From NCBI GenBank assembly GCA_946480475.1, contig CAMLJM010000003.1, forward strand, positions 62,001 through 126,000: a stretch of DNA of 64,000 nucleotides, written 5' to 3'. This stretch comes from an uncultured Alphaproteobacteria bacterium. GTDB lineage: Bacteria; Pseudomonadota; Alphaproteobacteria; Micavibrionales; Micavibrionaceae. This document shows, piece by piece, positions 9,029-18,479 of this stretch. Made by a program: the position numbers and the translations under genes. The notes below the pieces were generated by a model. That model was not told where the DNA came from and searched no databases. It worked only from the letters and a program-made list of their open reading frames with translations. Positions within the stretch are counted from its first letter, which is position 1, and each line of letters starts with the position of its first letter.

Positions 9029-12000
9029 ATGGCCAACACAACCGCGACAGTGGAAAAACCACAGGCAGGTCAATCAGTTCCAGTAACACTCGCAGAAGGA
9101 CAGGCAACAGTTTCTTGCAAGTCGGGTGATATCCAGTCGATGGAATTGACGGATGGCGGTAAACTCCTCATGACATTCAAAGACGGCGGCAGCATCACCG
9201 TCAACAATTTCCAGGAATTCGCTTCTAAAGGCAGCATTATCTCTCTTGCCGACGGCACAACGATTAATTCGATGGAATTGATTTCTGGTCTCTCCCTGAA
9301 ATCCGCTCCTGCGAATGATGGTGCTGAAGTGCTGGTAGGCCAACCAGCACCGGGTCAGACTGTTGAAATCGAATTGGAACCCGGACAGAAATACAACTTT
9401 GCATTCAGCGAAGAATCCAAAGAAAGCGTCAGCCAAGAAGCTGGCGCATTGATCATTACATTTGATGATGGCGGCAAGCTGGTTCTGAAGAACTTCAGCG
9501 ACGCACTTGATGCAACAGATCCTGTACAGATTTCATTGGGCGGCGAAATTATTTCTCTCAGCGAATTTGCTGAAGTGATGAAACTCGCTGATGCCATGAA
9601 CGATAAAATGGACGATGAGCAAAAACCAAACATGGCTGAGTTGCGCGAAGAAGCGGGCGAAGTCATCAAGGTTGAGCCTGCTGCTGGTGAAGCGCAGGAG
9701 CCGAAGAGCGAAAAGACATCCATGCAGGATGTGCGTGAAGATATGAATGCCCTGGCCGAGCAATTGGCTGGCGTTGAACCTGCTGCCGGTGGTCAAGCTG
9801 GTGGCGGTGGCGCTTCCCGCGCGGGTGGTTTCGGTTTCCAGAGCGTTGTTGATAGCGCAGACATCAATCCTCTGAATGCTATCGGTCCTATCGGGCCCAC
9901 AGCGCTTCAGTTCGGCCTGCCTACACCACAGGAGCCATACTTCATTCCTGAAGAGTCAGAACCTGTTGGCCCGCCTTCTGTGCAGGCTAATCTTGGCGCT
10001 GACAATGCTATCGTTAAAGAAGACGGTTCGATTTTCGTGCCTATTACAGCCTCTATCGGTGCGAATGCCGATGGCAACGAAGTCCTGACACTAACAGTGA
10101 CAGGTCTTGATCCTTCGTGGGGTATTACATTTACAGATGGCAGCTACGATCCTGCTACGGGCACATGGACAATCACCATGCCCCCAGGTCAGGGCTATAA
10201 TGGCGGTCTCACATTTACACCGCCCGCGCAGTTTGATGGCGATATGCCAAATCTGACAGCAACTGTGACCGTATTCGATCCGAATACAGGCGGCTCACAA
10301 ACGGCAACAGACACATTTAATGTTGTGACAGACGCTGTGGCTGATCGTCCTGAAGTGAACGCCCTGGATAATTCCGGCGTGAAAAACACACCGCTTGCCG
10401 TAAACATCACAGGCAATCTGGGTGCTGATACAGACGGTTCTGAAACCATTACTCACTACACCGTAACAGGCTTGCTGACAGGTTTCACCTTCAATCAGGG
10501 TACATTCGATCCTGTTACAAACACATGGACATTCACGCCAGCACAACTGGTAGGTCTGACTGTAACGCCACCGCTGAATTATCACGGCACCCTGAACCTG
10601 GTAGCCACTGTTCACAATGCTGAAACAACACTCAGCGGTAACGAAGTGGATACAAGCGATAATGCCAACAGCGCGTCCGATCCTTTCACGCTGACATGGA
10701 CACCGAAAATCACGCCACCCGATCTCAAGATCAACAACCAGGCTGATTTCCAAAACGCTGTTGTTAAAGAAGACGGCACCGTTGATATCAACGTGAAAGC
10801 GAACCTGGCTCCGGATGCGATCCCAGGTGAATACCTGACCGTGACCATCACGGGCGTACCTTCGACATGGCAACTGACATACGGTACGGGCACATTTGAT
10901 GCTGCCACCGGTACATGGACAGTGACACTGCCGCCTAACACAAATCTGGATACTGTTCTGACCTTTACACCGCCAGCGCAATCAGACGTTGACCTGTCCG
11001 GCTTGAACGGCACAGCTGTGGCGACACAACCTTCATCCGGTCTGACGGCTTCTGATTCTGACGGTTTCGGTATCGTTGTTGATGCTGTGGCTGATCGCCC
11101 GAATATTGACGCTCTCGATAACTCAGGCGTACGCGGTACACCTTTGGCTGTGAACATTACGGGCAGCCTGGGGGTCGATACGGACGGTTCTGAGTCGATC
11201 ACGCATTATACTGTGACCGGTTTGCCGGCAGGCTTTACCTTTAATCAAGGTGCATTCGATCCTGTTACAAACACATGGACCTTCACACCGGCACAACTGG
11301 CGGGTCTGACGGTTACGCCGCCGGCAACATACAATGGTACAATCAGCCTGACAGCAACAGTACATAACGCCGAAACAACAACCAGCGGTTCTGAGCCTGA
11401 TACAACAGACAATACCAACAATAATTCCGATCCATTCACACTGACATGGACACCGAAAATCACGCCGCCCGATCTCAAGATCAACAACCAGGCTGATTTC
11501 CAAAACGCTGTTGTTAAAGAAGACGGCACCGTTGATATCAACGTGAAAGCGAACCTGGCTCCGGATGCGATCCCAGGTGAATACCTGACCGTGACCATCA
11601 CGGGCGTACCTTCGACATGGCAACTGACATACGGTGCAGGCACATTTGATGCTGCCACAGGCGCTTGGACCATCACGCTGCCAGCCAACACAAACCTGGA
11701 TACAACATTGACATTCCGCCCACCGGCGCAATCAGACGTTGACCTGTCCGGCTTGAACGGCACAGCTGTGGCGACACAGCCTTCCACTGGTCTCACCGCT
11801 TCTGACGCTGATGGCTTTGGCATCGTTGTTGATGCTGTGGCTGATCGCCCGAATATCGATGCCCTGAACAACTCTGGCGTGAAAAACACGGCTCTGGCTG
11901 TGAACATCACAGGCAGTCTGGGTGCTGATACAGACGGTTCTGAAACCATTACACATTATACTGTGACCGGCCTGCCGACAGGTTTCACATTCAATCAGGG

Positions 12001-15000
12001 TACTTATAACTCTGTGACGAATACATGGACCTTTACACCGGCACAAATCGTCGGCCTGACGGTTACACCACCGCTGAACTATCACGGTACCGTCAATCTG
12101 GTGGCGACTGTTCATAACGCTGAAACGACAATCAGCGGTTCTGAGCCTGATACAACAGACAATACCAACAGCAATTCCGATCCATTCACGCTGACATGGA
12201 CACCGAAAATCACGCCGCCTGATCTCAAGATCAACAACCAGGCTGATTTCGTGAACGGTCAGGTGAAGGAAGATGGTTCTGTAACCATCCCGGTACGCGC
12301 TGATCTGGCTGCTGATGCGGTTCCTGGTGAATACCTGACCGTGACCATCACAGGCATTCCATCTACATGGGGCTTCAGTGCGCCTGTAGGTACATATAAT
12401 GCTGCGACAGGTACATGGACAGTGACGCTGCCAGCCAATACAAACCTGAACACAGCAATTACATTTACACCGCCTGCAAACTCTGACATTGATCTGTCAG
12501 GTTTGAACGGCACAGCTGTGGCGACACAACCTTCATCCGGTCTGACAGCTTCTGACAGTGATGCCTTCGGTATCATTGTTGACGCCGTAGCAGATCGCCC
12601 AACCATTTCGGCTTCCGCACCGACGCTGGAAGAAGGTCGTAATATTCCTGTAACCATCAACGCGGCCCTGACCGATACGGATGGTTCTGAAGTGATTACC
12701 GGTTACAGCATCACAGGTGTTCCTGCTGGTTACAGCTTCAACCAAGGTACATACAACTCTGCGACAGGTACATGGACATTCACGCCGGCACAAATTGTCG
12801 GCCTGCAACTGGTTCCTCCGGCTGCGGGTGGTGGTGCGAACTTCACCCTGAAAGTGACTGTACACAATACAGAGAACCCCGTGAGCGATGGCGAGTTCGA
12901 TACAACCGACAACAACAATTCGGCGACAACCGATCTGAACATCAAGATCACGCCTGATACGACACCGATCCTGGTACAACCTGAGAAAGTCACAGTTGAT
13001 GAGACCAACCTGGCGGCTACGGGCTCAACCAGCGTATCTGACCGTGTTGAAGCAGACTTCAAAGCCGACGCACCGGGCACATTCTCTGCGAACGGTGGCT
13101 TCTTTGCGGGTATCCCGCTGACATCAAACGGGGTGCCTGTTGTGGTGACACAAGTGGGTGGTGTTTATACAGGTACAGCCGGCGGCGAAACCGTGTTCAC
13201 CCTGACACTGCAATCAAACGGTAACTATACATTCAATCTCACAGGTACTCTGGATCACCCGGATACCGGCAACCATAACGACAGCATTGCTCTGCAGTTT
13301 GGCGTACGTGCTACAGACAGCGATGGCGACAGCGTGGATGGCGTTATCACCGTGAATGTTCTGGATGACGGCGTGAACTGCCAAGACGACTTCGCGCAGG
13401 TTCCGACATCTGTTGGCCATGTCGATGGTAACGTTCTCACTAATGACTACCGTGGCCAGGACCTGCCAAGCACAGTAACGAAGGTTCAGTTCGGCACAAC
13501 ATCTGTTGATGTTCCGGCAACCGGTACAGCCACAATCGTGGGTCAGTACGGTACGCTGAAGGTGGCGGCTGATGGTTCTTACACCTACACATTGAACGGC
13601 AGCACGTCCGGTATTGGCCAGCATGAGAAGGAATTTACAACAACCAATACTTACCCTGCGCAAACCGAAGGTCAGGCCCTGAGTCCGACCGGTAACTTCT
13701 ATGGTCTGACAGCGGGCGACCTCACAGTGTCTGATCCGACAGTGGGCACCATCACCTTCCGTTCCGAAGGGGCCGGTTATAACAATACCATCGGTATGTT
13801 CACATACGGTCCGGATGGCACGATCACGACATCCGATGTTCTGGTGGCGAACGGCAATACAGCGCCTTTCGGCACAAGCTTCAGCTTTAATGCCGATGCG
13901 GGCCAGACTGTGGGCTTCTTCCTGATTGCTGACGGCTATGACACCAACGCGGGCGTTGATTTGTCTGCAGGTTCTGTGGCACTGATCTACAAGTACGGCA
14001 CACCTGATGCGCGCGCCGCCAAGATTACCGATGCGGGTGCTGACGTTGTGATGGTTCATACCAGCACAACCGGTGTAAAAACCGTCCTGAACGAGCCGAT
14101 TTACTTCTCCTCCGAGAAGGGCGGCAGCACATCCCTGAACGAAGATGGCAGCGTACGCGTTGTTTCCGGTCTTGCGGATGGTTCAGATGATACCGTTCTG
14201 CGTATCGGTTTCGAAGACCTGCCAGGTCTTGGTGACAGGGACTATAACGACATCGTGTTTGATGTAACGCTGACGGAAGATTGCGGCTGCGGTGAAGACG
14301 AATTCACCTACACGCTGACAGACGCTGATGGCGACACGGACACAGCTGTCCTGACAGTTGAGTGCCTGGATGATGACACAACACCGATCGTGGTAAAACC
14401 TGCTGACAAGGTGGTCGATGAGACAAACCTTGCCTCTGGCGCGGTCAGCACATCCGGCCAACTGCAGGCTGATTTCCAGGCTGATGGCCCGGGTACGTTC
14501 GGTAACACTGGTACATTCACAAGCAGCGTGCCGCTGACTTCAAACGGTGTTGCTGTCGTGGTAACGCTGGTGGGTGGAGTTTATGTCGGGAAGGCTGGTG
14601 CAACTACCGTCTTCACACTGACAACGCAGCCAAATGGTCAATACCAGTTCAACTTGCTGGATACACTTGATCACCCGGTTAAGACAGATCACAATGACAA
14701 CATTGCTCTGAACTTCGGCGTAAAAGCGACAGATGCTGATGGTGATATCGACACAACAGTCCTGACCATCAACGTCAAGGATGATGGTGTGGATGCTGTG
14801 GCTGATACAGGTACCTTCGATGGCGGCCTGATTGGTTACACTACAGCCGGTAACGTCCTGACTAATGATTATAAAGGCCAGGATCTGCCAAGCAAGGTAA
14901 CGCAAGTACAATTCGGTACAACAACCGTAAACGTACCGGCAGCCGGTGAAGCGACTGTTACTGGTCAATGGGGCACACTGAAGATCAAGGCTGATGGTTC

Positions 15001-16543
15001 GTATACATATACAACCACCAAGCTGAACGGTACGCAGGATGCCTTCACCTATACGCTGACAGACGCCGATGGCGACAGCGACAAGGCGACACTGACGCTG
15101 AACGGTATTGCACCGACACTGATCGTGGGTAAGAACGTCAATGACGTGACAGGTTCGACAACGGATTGGCAAGTTGGTGGCGGTAAAGGCCAGATCAATG
15201 GCGGTGGCGCTAGCGACATCCTGATCGGTGACGTCGGCGGTTCCCGTATGGAAGCACAACATCAGGATTATAACATTGTTATGATGCTCGATGTGTCCGG
15301 TTCCATGGGTTCCAAGGATGATCCGAATTCACGTATTTCCCTGCTGACAGATGCTGTGGAAAACCTGATCAAGCAATTCAATGCTTATGATGGTGGTGAG
15401 ATCCGCGTGAAGTTCATTGCCTTTGCTACCGGCGGCGTCAGCAGCATGATATTCACGGCAACGGATGATATCTCAGCGGCGATTGCTTACTTGAGCAACC
15501 TGACCGGTGAAGGCTTCACCAACTATGAAGCGCCAATGATGCATGCTGTCAGCTGGCTGAGCCAGACGGGCACAGGTTCCAGCAACCCGATCCCGGGCGC
15601 TGAGAACATCAGCTATTTCATCAGTGATGGCGAACCAAACCGTTACGTGAACAGCAACGGTCAGAACGCAGAAGGCACGGCGTCACAAGTGATGGCACAG
15701 CTGAATGGTTCCGATGGATCCAATGAAATCGCTCAGTTGAAAGCGCTGTCCGAAGTGATTGGTGTTGGTATCAACATCGGTACTTCGATCAGCAACATCA
15801 ACCAGATCGATAGCGATGGTAAATCGCTGAATATTGATGATCCACGCGACCTGAATGCAGCGCTCGCGGATACAAACCCGCTGTTCTACATGAACGATGT
15901 TGGTAACGACGTGCTGACAGGTGGCGATGGCCAAGACATCATCTTCGGTGACTCGGTCAACACAGATGCGTTGGCGCGTGCCCATGGTCTGGACCTGCCT
16001 TCAGGTTCTGGCTGGTCGGTGTTTACGGCACTGGGTTGGAGCCAGGCGCAGATCGTTGATTACATCAAAACCAATGCTGTGGCCCTGTCTGCCGAATCAG
16101 TCGGTTTCAGCGGTCCTCGTGCTGGTGGTCATGACACCATCCGTGGCGGCGCCGGTGACGACCTGATCTTCGGTCAGGAAGGCAACGACAAGATCACAGG
16201 TGGTTCCGGTAACGATACGCTGTATGGCGGTTCTGGTGCTGATGACTTCATCTTCGAAGCCACAACAGCTCTGAACGGTGTGGATACGATTAGGGATTTC
16301 AGCATCGCCCAGGGTGATGCGCTTGATCTGTCTTCCATGCTGACCGCGTTTGATCCGCTTCAGGACAGCATTAACGACTTCGTATTTGCGACCACAGTTG
16401 GCGGCGATACAGTGGTTAAGGTTGATGTGACCGGTTCCGGTAACTTCGCGGGCGCTCAAACTGTGGCGATCCTGCAGGGCGTTACCGGTGTAACCAATGT
16501 TGAAGACCTGCTGAGCAACAATAGCGGTGGTCATGTAGCCTAA
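9029..16543 (+). CDS. Giant type I-secreted adhesin: retention-like N-terminus, repeats, DUF4114-like, vWA, RTX
   Basis: 2504 aa surface protein predicted to leave by the type I system encoded next to it. Start ATG follows AAGGAGA. Residues 1-200 hold two related beta-rich modules (TDGGKLLMTFKDGG and FDDGGKLVLKNF), as in BapA/LapA-type N-termini. Two PAAG sites at 217-220 and 251-254 precede a Gly-rich linker. Residues about 315-1305 are tandem 250-aa double repeats (VKEDG...DAVADRP). T1SS-143-type units (VDETNLA...ADFKADAPGT) start near 1320 and 1800, with VCBS-like NVLTNDY segments. A DUF4114-like block (GFEDLPGLGDRDYNDIVFD) is near 1730-1750. A vWA domain with MIDAS DVSGSMGS lies near 2088, and RTX nonapeptides (GGAGDDLIFGQEGND) at about 2373-2408. 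The C-terminus is acidic and hydrophobic, as in T1SS signals. The protein is unusual in having several cysteines. Confidence 0.93.
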   Translation: MANTTATVEKPQAGQSVPVTLAEGQATVSCKSGDIQSMELTDGGKLLMTFKDGGSITVNNFQEFASKGSIISLADGTTINSMELISGLSLKSAPANDGAEVLVGQPAPGQTVEIELEPGQKYNFAFSEESKESVSQEAGALIITFDDGGKLVLKNFSDALDATDPVQISLGGEIISLSEFAEVMKLADAMNDKMDDEQKPNMAELREEAGEVIKVEPAAGEAQEPKSEKTSMQDVREDMNALAEQLAGVEPAAGGQAGGGGASRAGGFGFQSVVDSADINPLNAIGPIGPTALQFGLPTPQEPYFIPEESEPVGPPSVQANLGADNAIVKEDGSIFVPITASIGANADGNEVLTLTVTGLDPSWGITFTDGSYDPATGTWTITMPPGQGYNGGLTFTPPAQFDGDMPNLTATVTVFDPNTGGSQTATDTFNVVTDAVADRPEVNALDNSGVKNTPLAVNITGNLGADTDGSETITHYTVTGLLTGFTFNQGTFDPVTNTWTFTPAQLVGLTVTPPLNYHGTLNLVATVHNAETTLSGNEVDTSDNANSASDPFTLTWTPKITPPDLKINNQADFQNAVVKEDGTVDINVKANLAPDAIPGEYLTVTITGVPSTWQLTYGTGTFDAATGTWTVTLPPNTNLDTVLTFTPPAQSDVDLSGLNGTAVATQPSSGLTASDSDGFGIVVDAVADRPNIDALDNSGVRGTPLAVNITGSLGVDTDGSESITHYTVTGLPAGFTFNQGAFDPVTNTWTFTPAQLAGLTVTPPATYNGTISLTATVHNAETTTSGSEPDTTDNTNNNSDPFTLTWTPKITPPDLKINNQADFQNAVVKEDGTVDINVKANLAPDAIPGEYLTVTITGVPSTWQLTYGAGTFDAATGAWTITLPANTNLDTTLTFRPPAQSDVDLSGLNGTAVATQPSTGLTASDADGFGIVVDAVADRPNIDALNNSGVKNTALAVNITGSLGADTDGSETITHYTVTGLPTGFTFNQGTYNSVTNTWTFTPAQIVGLTVTPPLNYHGTVNLVATVHNAETTISGSEPDTTDNTNSNSDPFTLTWTPKITPPDLKINNQADFVNGQVKEDGSVTIPVRADLAADAVPGEYLTVTITGIPSTWGFSAPVGTYNAATGTWTVTLPANTNLNTAITFTPPANSDIDLSGLNGTAVATQPSSGLTASDSDAFGIIVDAVADRPTISASAPTLEEGRNIPVTINAALTDTDGSEVITGYSITGVPAGYSFNQGTYNSATGTWTFTPAQIVGLQLVPPAAGGGANFTLKVTVHNTENPVSDGEFDTTDNNNSATTDLNIKITPDTTPILVQPEKVTVDETNLAATGSTSVSDRVEADFKADAPGTFSANGGFFAGIPLTSNGVPVVVTQVGGVYTGTAGGETVFTLTLQSNGNYTFNLTGTLDHPDTGNHNDSIALQFGVRATDSDGDSVDGVITVNVLDDGVNCQDDFAQVPTSVGHVDGNVLTNDYRGQDLPSTVTKVQFGTTSVDVPATGTATIVGQYGTLKVAADGSYTYTLNGSTSGIGQHEKEFTTTNTYPAQTEGQALSPTGNFYGLTAGDLTVSDPTVGTITFRSEGAGYNNTIGMFTYGPDGTITTSDVLVANGNTAPFGTSFSFNADAGQTVGFFLIADGYDTNAGVDLSAGSVALIYKYGTPDARAAKITDAGADVVMVHTSTTGVKTVLNEPIYFSSEKGGSTSLNEDGSVRVVSGLADGSDDTVLRIGFEDLPGLGDRDYNDIVFDVTLTEDCGCGEDEFTYTLTDADGDTDTAVLTVECLDDDTTPIVVKPADKVVDETNLASGAVSTSGQLQADFQADGPGTFGNTGTFTSSVPLTSNGVAVVVTLVGGVYVGKAGATTVFTLTTQPNGQYQFNLLDTLDHPVKTDHNDNIALNFGVKATDADGDIDTTVLTINVKDDGVDAVADTGTFDGGLIGYTTAGNVLTNDYKGQDLPSKVTQVQFGTTTVNVPAAGEATVTGQWGTLKIKADGSYTYTTTKLNGTQDAFTYTLTDADGDSDKATLTLNGIAPTLIVGKNVNDVTGSTTDWQVGGGKGQINGGGASDILIGDVGGSRMEAQHQDYNIVMMLDVSGSMGSKDDPNSRISLLTDAVENLIKQFNAYDGGEIRVKFIAFATGGVSSMIFTATDDISAAIAYLSNLTGEGFTNYEAPMMHAVSWLSQTGTGSSNPIPGAENISYFISDGEPNRYVNSNGQNAEGTASQVMAQLNGSDGSNEIAQLKALSEVIGVGINIGTSISNINQIDSDGKSLNIDDPRDLNAALADTNPLFYMNDVGNDVLTGGDGQDIIFGDSVNTDALARAHGLDLPSGSGWSVFTALGWSQAQIVDYIKTNAVALSAESVGFSGPRAGGHDTIRGGAGDDLIFGQEGNDKITGGSGNDTLYGGSGADDFIFEATTALNGVDTIRDFSIAQGDALDLSSMLTAFDPLQDSINDFVFATTVGGDTVVKVDVTGSGNFAGAQTVAILQGVTGVTNVEDLLSNNSGGHVA
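9960..12940 (+). repeat. Four tandem ~750-bp repeats in the adhesin gene
   Basis: Units 10691-11440, 11441-12190 and 12191-12940 have exactly 750-bp (250-codon) periodicity, each opening with CTGACATGGACACCG or its diverged equivalent; a more diverged unit precedes them from about 9960. Units 1 and 2 are identical without a single change from 10718 to 10885 versus 11468 to 11635 (168 nt, synonymous sites included). Each 250-aa unit holds two half-domains: one starting VKEDG and one after DAVADRP. Confidence 0.9.
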
Positions 16544-16590
16544 AGATATAAAGTTTCTAATCCATCCCTTAGGGGCGGATTAAAAGAAAG

Positions 16591-16626
16591 CCGGGTGGTC
16601 TGACCAAAGCAGATCACCCGGTTTTT
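16591..16626 (+). terminator. Terminator after the adhesin gene
   Basis: Twelve-base arms CCGGGTGGTCTG (16591-16602) and CAGATCACCCGG (16610-16621) pair with one G-U, followed by TTTTT. It ends the adhesin transcript, so the tolC-like gene downstream needs its own promoter. Confidence 0.85.
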
Positions 16627-16897
16627 CTATGATCTAGAACTAGATGATCATTATTTTCATAATATTGTAACGAAAATGTAATATGATTTTTCTTGCGTCT
16701 GAACCGGTTCCTCTTTAAGGAAAAGCCCACTTAAGCTCTTGATAGGACATAATCTTAGAGGTTGCTTTTGCAACCTGGACACGTCATAAATAGAGGGCTT
16801 TTTTGAGGGGGTTAATTGTTGCCAACTATTCAGTTCTGCATCTAGTTCCCTGTAAATATAATTTCTGTCGCATTCAAAGACTAAGAAGGTGCAATTC
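16627..16897 (+). other. Intergenic leader between adhesin terminator and tolC-like gene
   Basis: About 270 bp without a convincing gene. A short perfect hairpin (AGGTTGC, TTTT loop, GCAACCT; 16759-16776) has no T-run, so it may be a leader structure and not a terminator. The tolC-like promoter must lie here, but no good -35/-10 pair was found. An AAGG ribosome site is at 16885-16888. Confidence 0.4.
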
Positions 16898-18316
16898 ATG
16901 AGAACATCTACACTCCGTAAGCTGAGCCTGAGCGTTTCTTGCGCAGCGCTGCTGACACTGTCAACAGGGGCAATGGCGCAAGACATGGCGCCGATGCCCG
17001 GTGAAATGCCTGTAGTTACAACATCTTCCGCTGTGGCGCCGACAGCCAATCCGCGTCAGATGGATCTGCGCTCCGCCGTTGCTATTGGTATCTCGACAAA
17101 TCCTGAAACAGGTGTTGTTCAAAACAACCGTCGCGCGACTGATGAAGAACTGCAACAGGCTAAAGGCCTTTACCTGCCGTCCGTTGATGTTCGTGCTGAT
17201 ACAGGTTACGAGCACAGTGATGATCCAGGAACACGTGCGGGCACGGGTGATGACGAAGAAAACATGTGGCGCTATGATGCGGGCATCACTCTGACGCAAA
17301 TGCTGTTCGATGGTTTTGAAACCAAGTATGAAAACCAGCGTCAGAAAGCACGCGTTTTATCTGCCTCCCATCGTGTAGGCGAATCTGCGGAACTAACAGG
17401 TCTTGCGATCGTTGAAGCTTATTTGAACGTTATGCGCCAACGTGAACAACTGAAAATTGCCCGCGATAATGTGGCCGCGCATATTACTTTGCTGGATCAA
17501 ATCTCTGACAGCGCTCAGGCTGGCCGTACAACCGATGCTGACGTTCAGCAGGGTAACGCACGTCTGGCGGCAGCACGCGCGCTCGAAGCCAGCGTTCGTG
17601 AAGCACTGCGCACAGCAGAAGCGACATACATCCGCGAAGTGGGTGATCCGCCACAAGATCTTGTGATGCCGATGGTGCCTGTTGATGCCCTGTCTCAGGA
17701 TGTTGAGCGTGAAGTGAAACTTGCTCTGCACCAAAGCCCGACGATTGCTATTTTCGAAGCCGACATCGATGTAGCACACGCGGAATTCGAAGGTTCAAAA
17801 TCCACCATGTATCCGCAGGTGGATCTGCAGCTCAATGCCCGTACGGGTAACGATCTGAACGGTGTTGATGGTCGCGACACCAGTGCTTCGGCTCTGGCAG
17901 TTCTGAACTGGAACCTGTATCGCGGTGGTATTGATACCGCCCGTGTGAAGGAACACATCAACCGTGAAGCACAGGCAAAAGAAGCGCGCGCTGATGCCGC
18001 CCGTCAGGTTGAAAACGATGTACGCACCACCTGGGCCAGCATGGTTTCCGCCGGTGAACGCGCACGTCAGTTCACATCACAAGTGGCTGCTAACTCTGAA
18101 GTCGTAAAATCATACAAAGACCAGTTCGACCTGAACCGTCGTACACTGCTTGATGTTCTCGACTCACAGAACGAATTGTTCGTCTCCCGCAGCAACCTTG
18201 TGAATGCTGAATTCCTGGAAATGTTTGCTGTTTATCGTTTGCTGGCTTTGAAAGGCAATCTGCTGAGCAGCCTCGACGTGCCTAAGCCACGCGAATCAGA
18301 TCCAGCGAAAATGTAA
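16898..18316 (+). CDS. TolC-family outer-membrane channel of the type I secretion system
   Basis: 472 aa. A Sec signal peptide with the sequence MRTSTLRKLSLSVSC and a hydrophobic core ends at about AMAQ (residue 28). Two outer-membrane-efflux-protein repeats follow: MDLRSAVAIGISTNPE begins the first, and the FDGFETKYENQRQKAR and LNWNLYRGGIDTARV segments are the repeated TolC strand-helix turns. Long coiled-coil helices fill the rest (for example AQAKEARADAARQVENDV). An in-frame GTG at 16889 is too close to the AAGG ribosome site; ATG 16898 has a 9-nt spacing and starts the signal peptide. It forms the outer-membrane exit for the adhesin upstream, with the ABC and HlyD-type proteins downstream. 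Confidence 0.93.
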   Translation: MRTSTLRKLSLSVSCAALLTLSTGAMAQDMAPMPGEMPVVTTSSAVAPTANPRQMDLRSAVAIGISTNPETGVVQNNRRATDEELQQAKGLYLPSVDVRADTGYEHSDDPGTRAGTGDDEENMWRYDAGITLTQMLFDGFETKYENQRQKARVLSASHRVGESAELTGLAIVEAYLNVMRQREQLKIARDNVAAHITLLDQISDSAQAGRTTDADVQQGNARLAAARALEASVREALRTAEATYIREVGDPPQDLVMPMVPVDALSQDVEREVKLALHQSPTIAIFEADIDVAHAEFEGSKSTMYPQVDLQLNARTGNDLNGVDGRDTSASALAVLNWNLYRGGIDTARVKEHINREAQAKEARADAARQVENDVRTTWASMVSAGERARQFTSQVAANSEVVKSYKDQFDLNRRTLLDVLDSQNELFVSRSNLVNAEFLEMFAVYRLLALKGNLLSSLDVPKPRESDPAKM

Positions 18317-18337
18317 TTTGTAGCTTTATCGCTATTC

Positions 18338-18371
18338 AAAACCCCCAGCGGACAAGCTCGGGGGTTTTGTT
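18338..18371 (+). terminator. Terminator after the tolC-like gene
   Basis: Arms AAAACCCCC (18338-18346) and GGGGGTTTT (18360-18368) with an inner AGC/GCT pairing, then GTTTG. It separates tolC-like transcription from the ABC transporter gene 109 bp further on. Confidence 0.8.
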
Positions 18372-18479
18372 TGTACATATGAAAAATAACTATGTGTTAG
18401 GATATGCGGCGTATGCTGTTTCTGATAGAATAATTTTGTTCTTTATCAAGGACTTTTCCCGCCGTACAGGATCTCCGTC

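Noticed and set aside
9960..12940. CRISPR-like or transposon origin for the repeats
   Set aside because: The repeats are in frame, 250 codons long, encode protein domains, and lack spacers or terminal inverted repeats.
10295..14059. Long open frames on the minus strand opposite the adhesin gene (up to 281 codons)
   Set aside because: They repeat with the 750-bp period of the adhesin, have odd Cys/Arg-rich composition, and lack ribosome sites. They are shadows of biased codon use.
16759..16776. Perfect short hairpin with a TTTT loop upstream of the tolC-like gene
   Set aside because: There is no T-run after the stem, and the real terminator is at 16591-16626. It is kept only as a possible leader structure.
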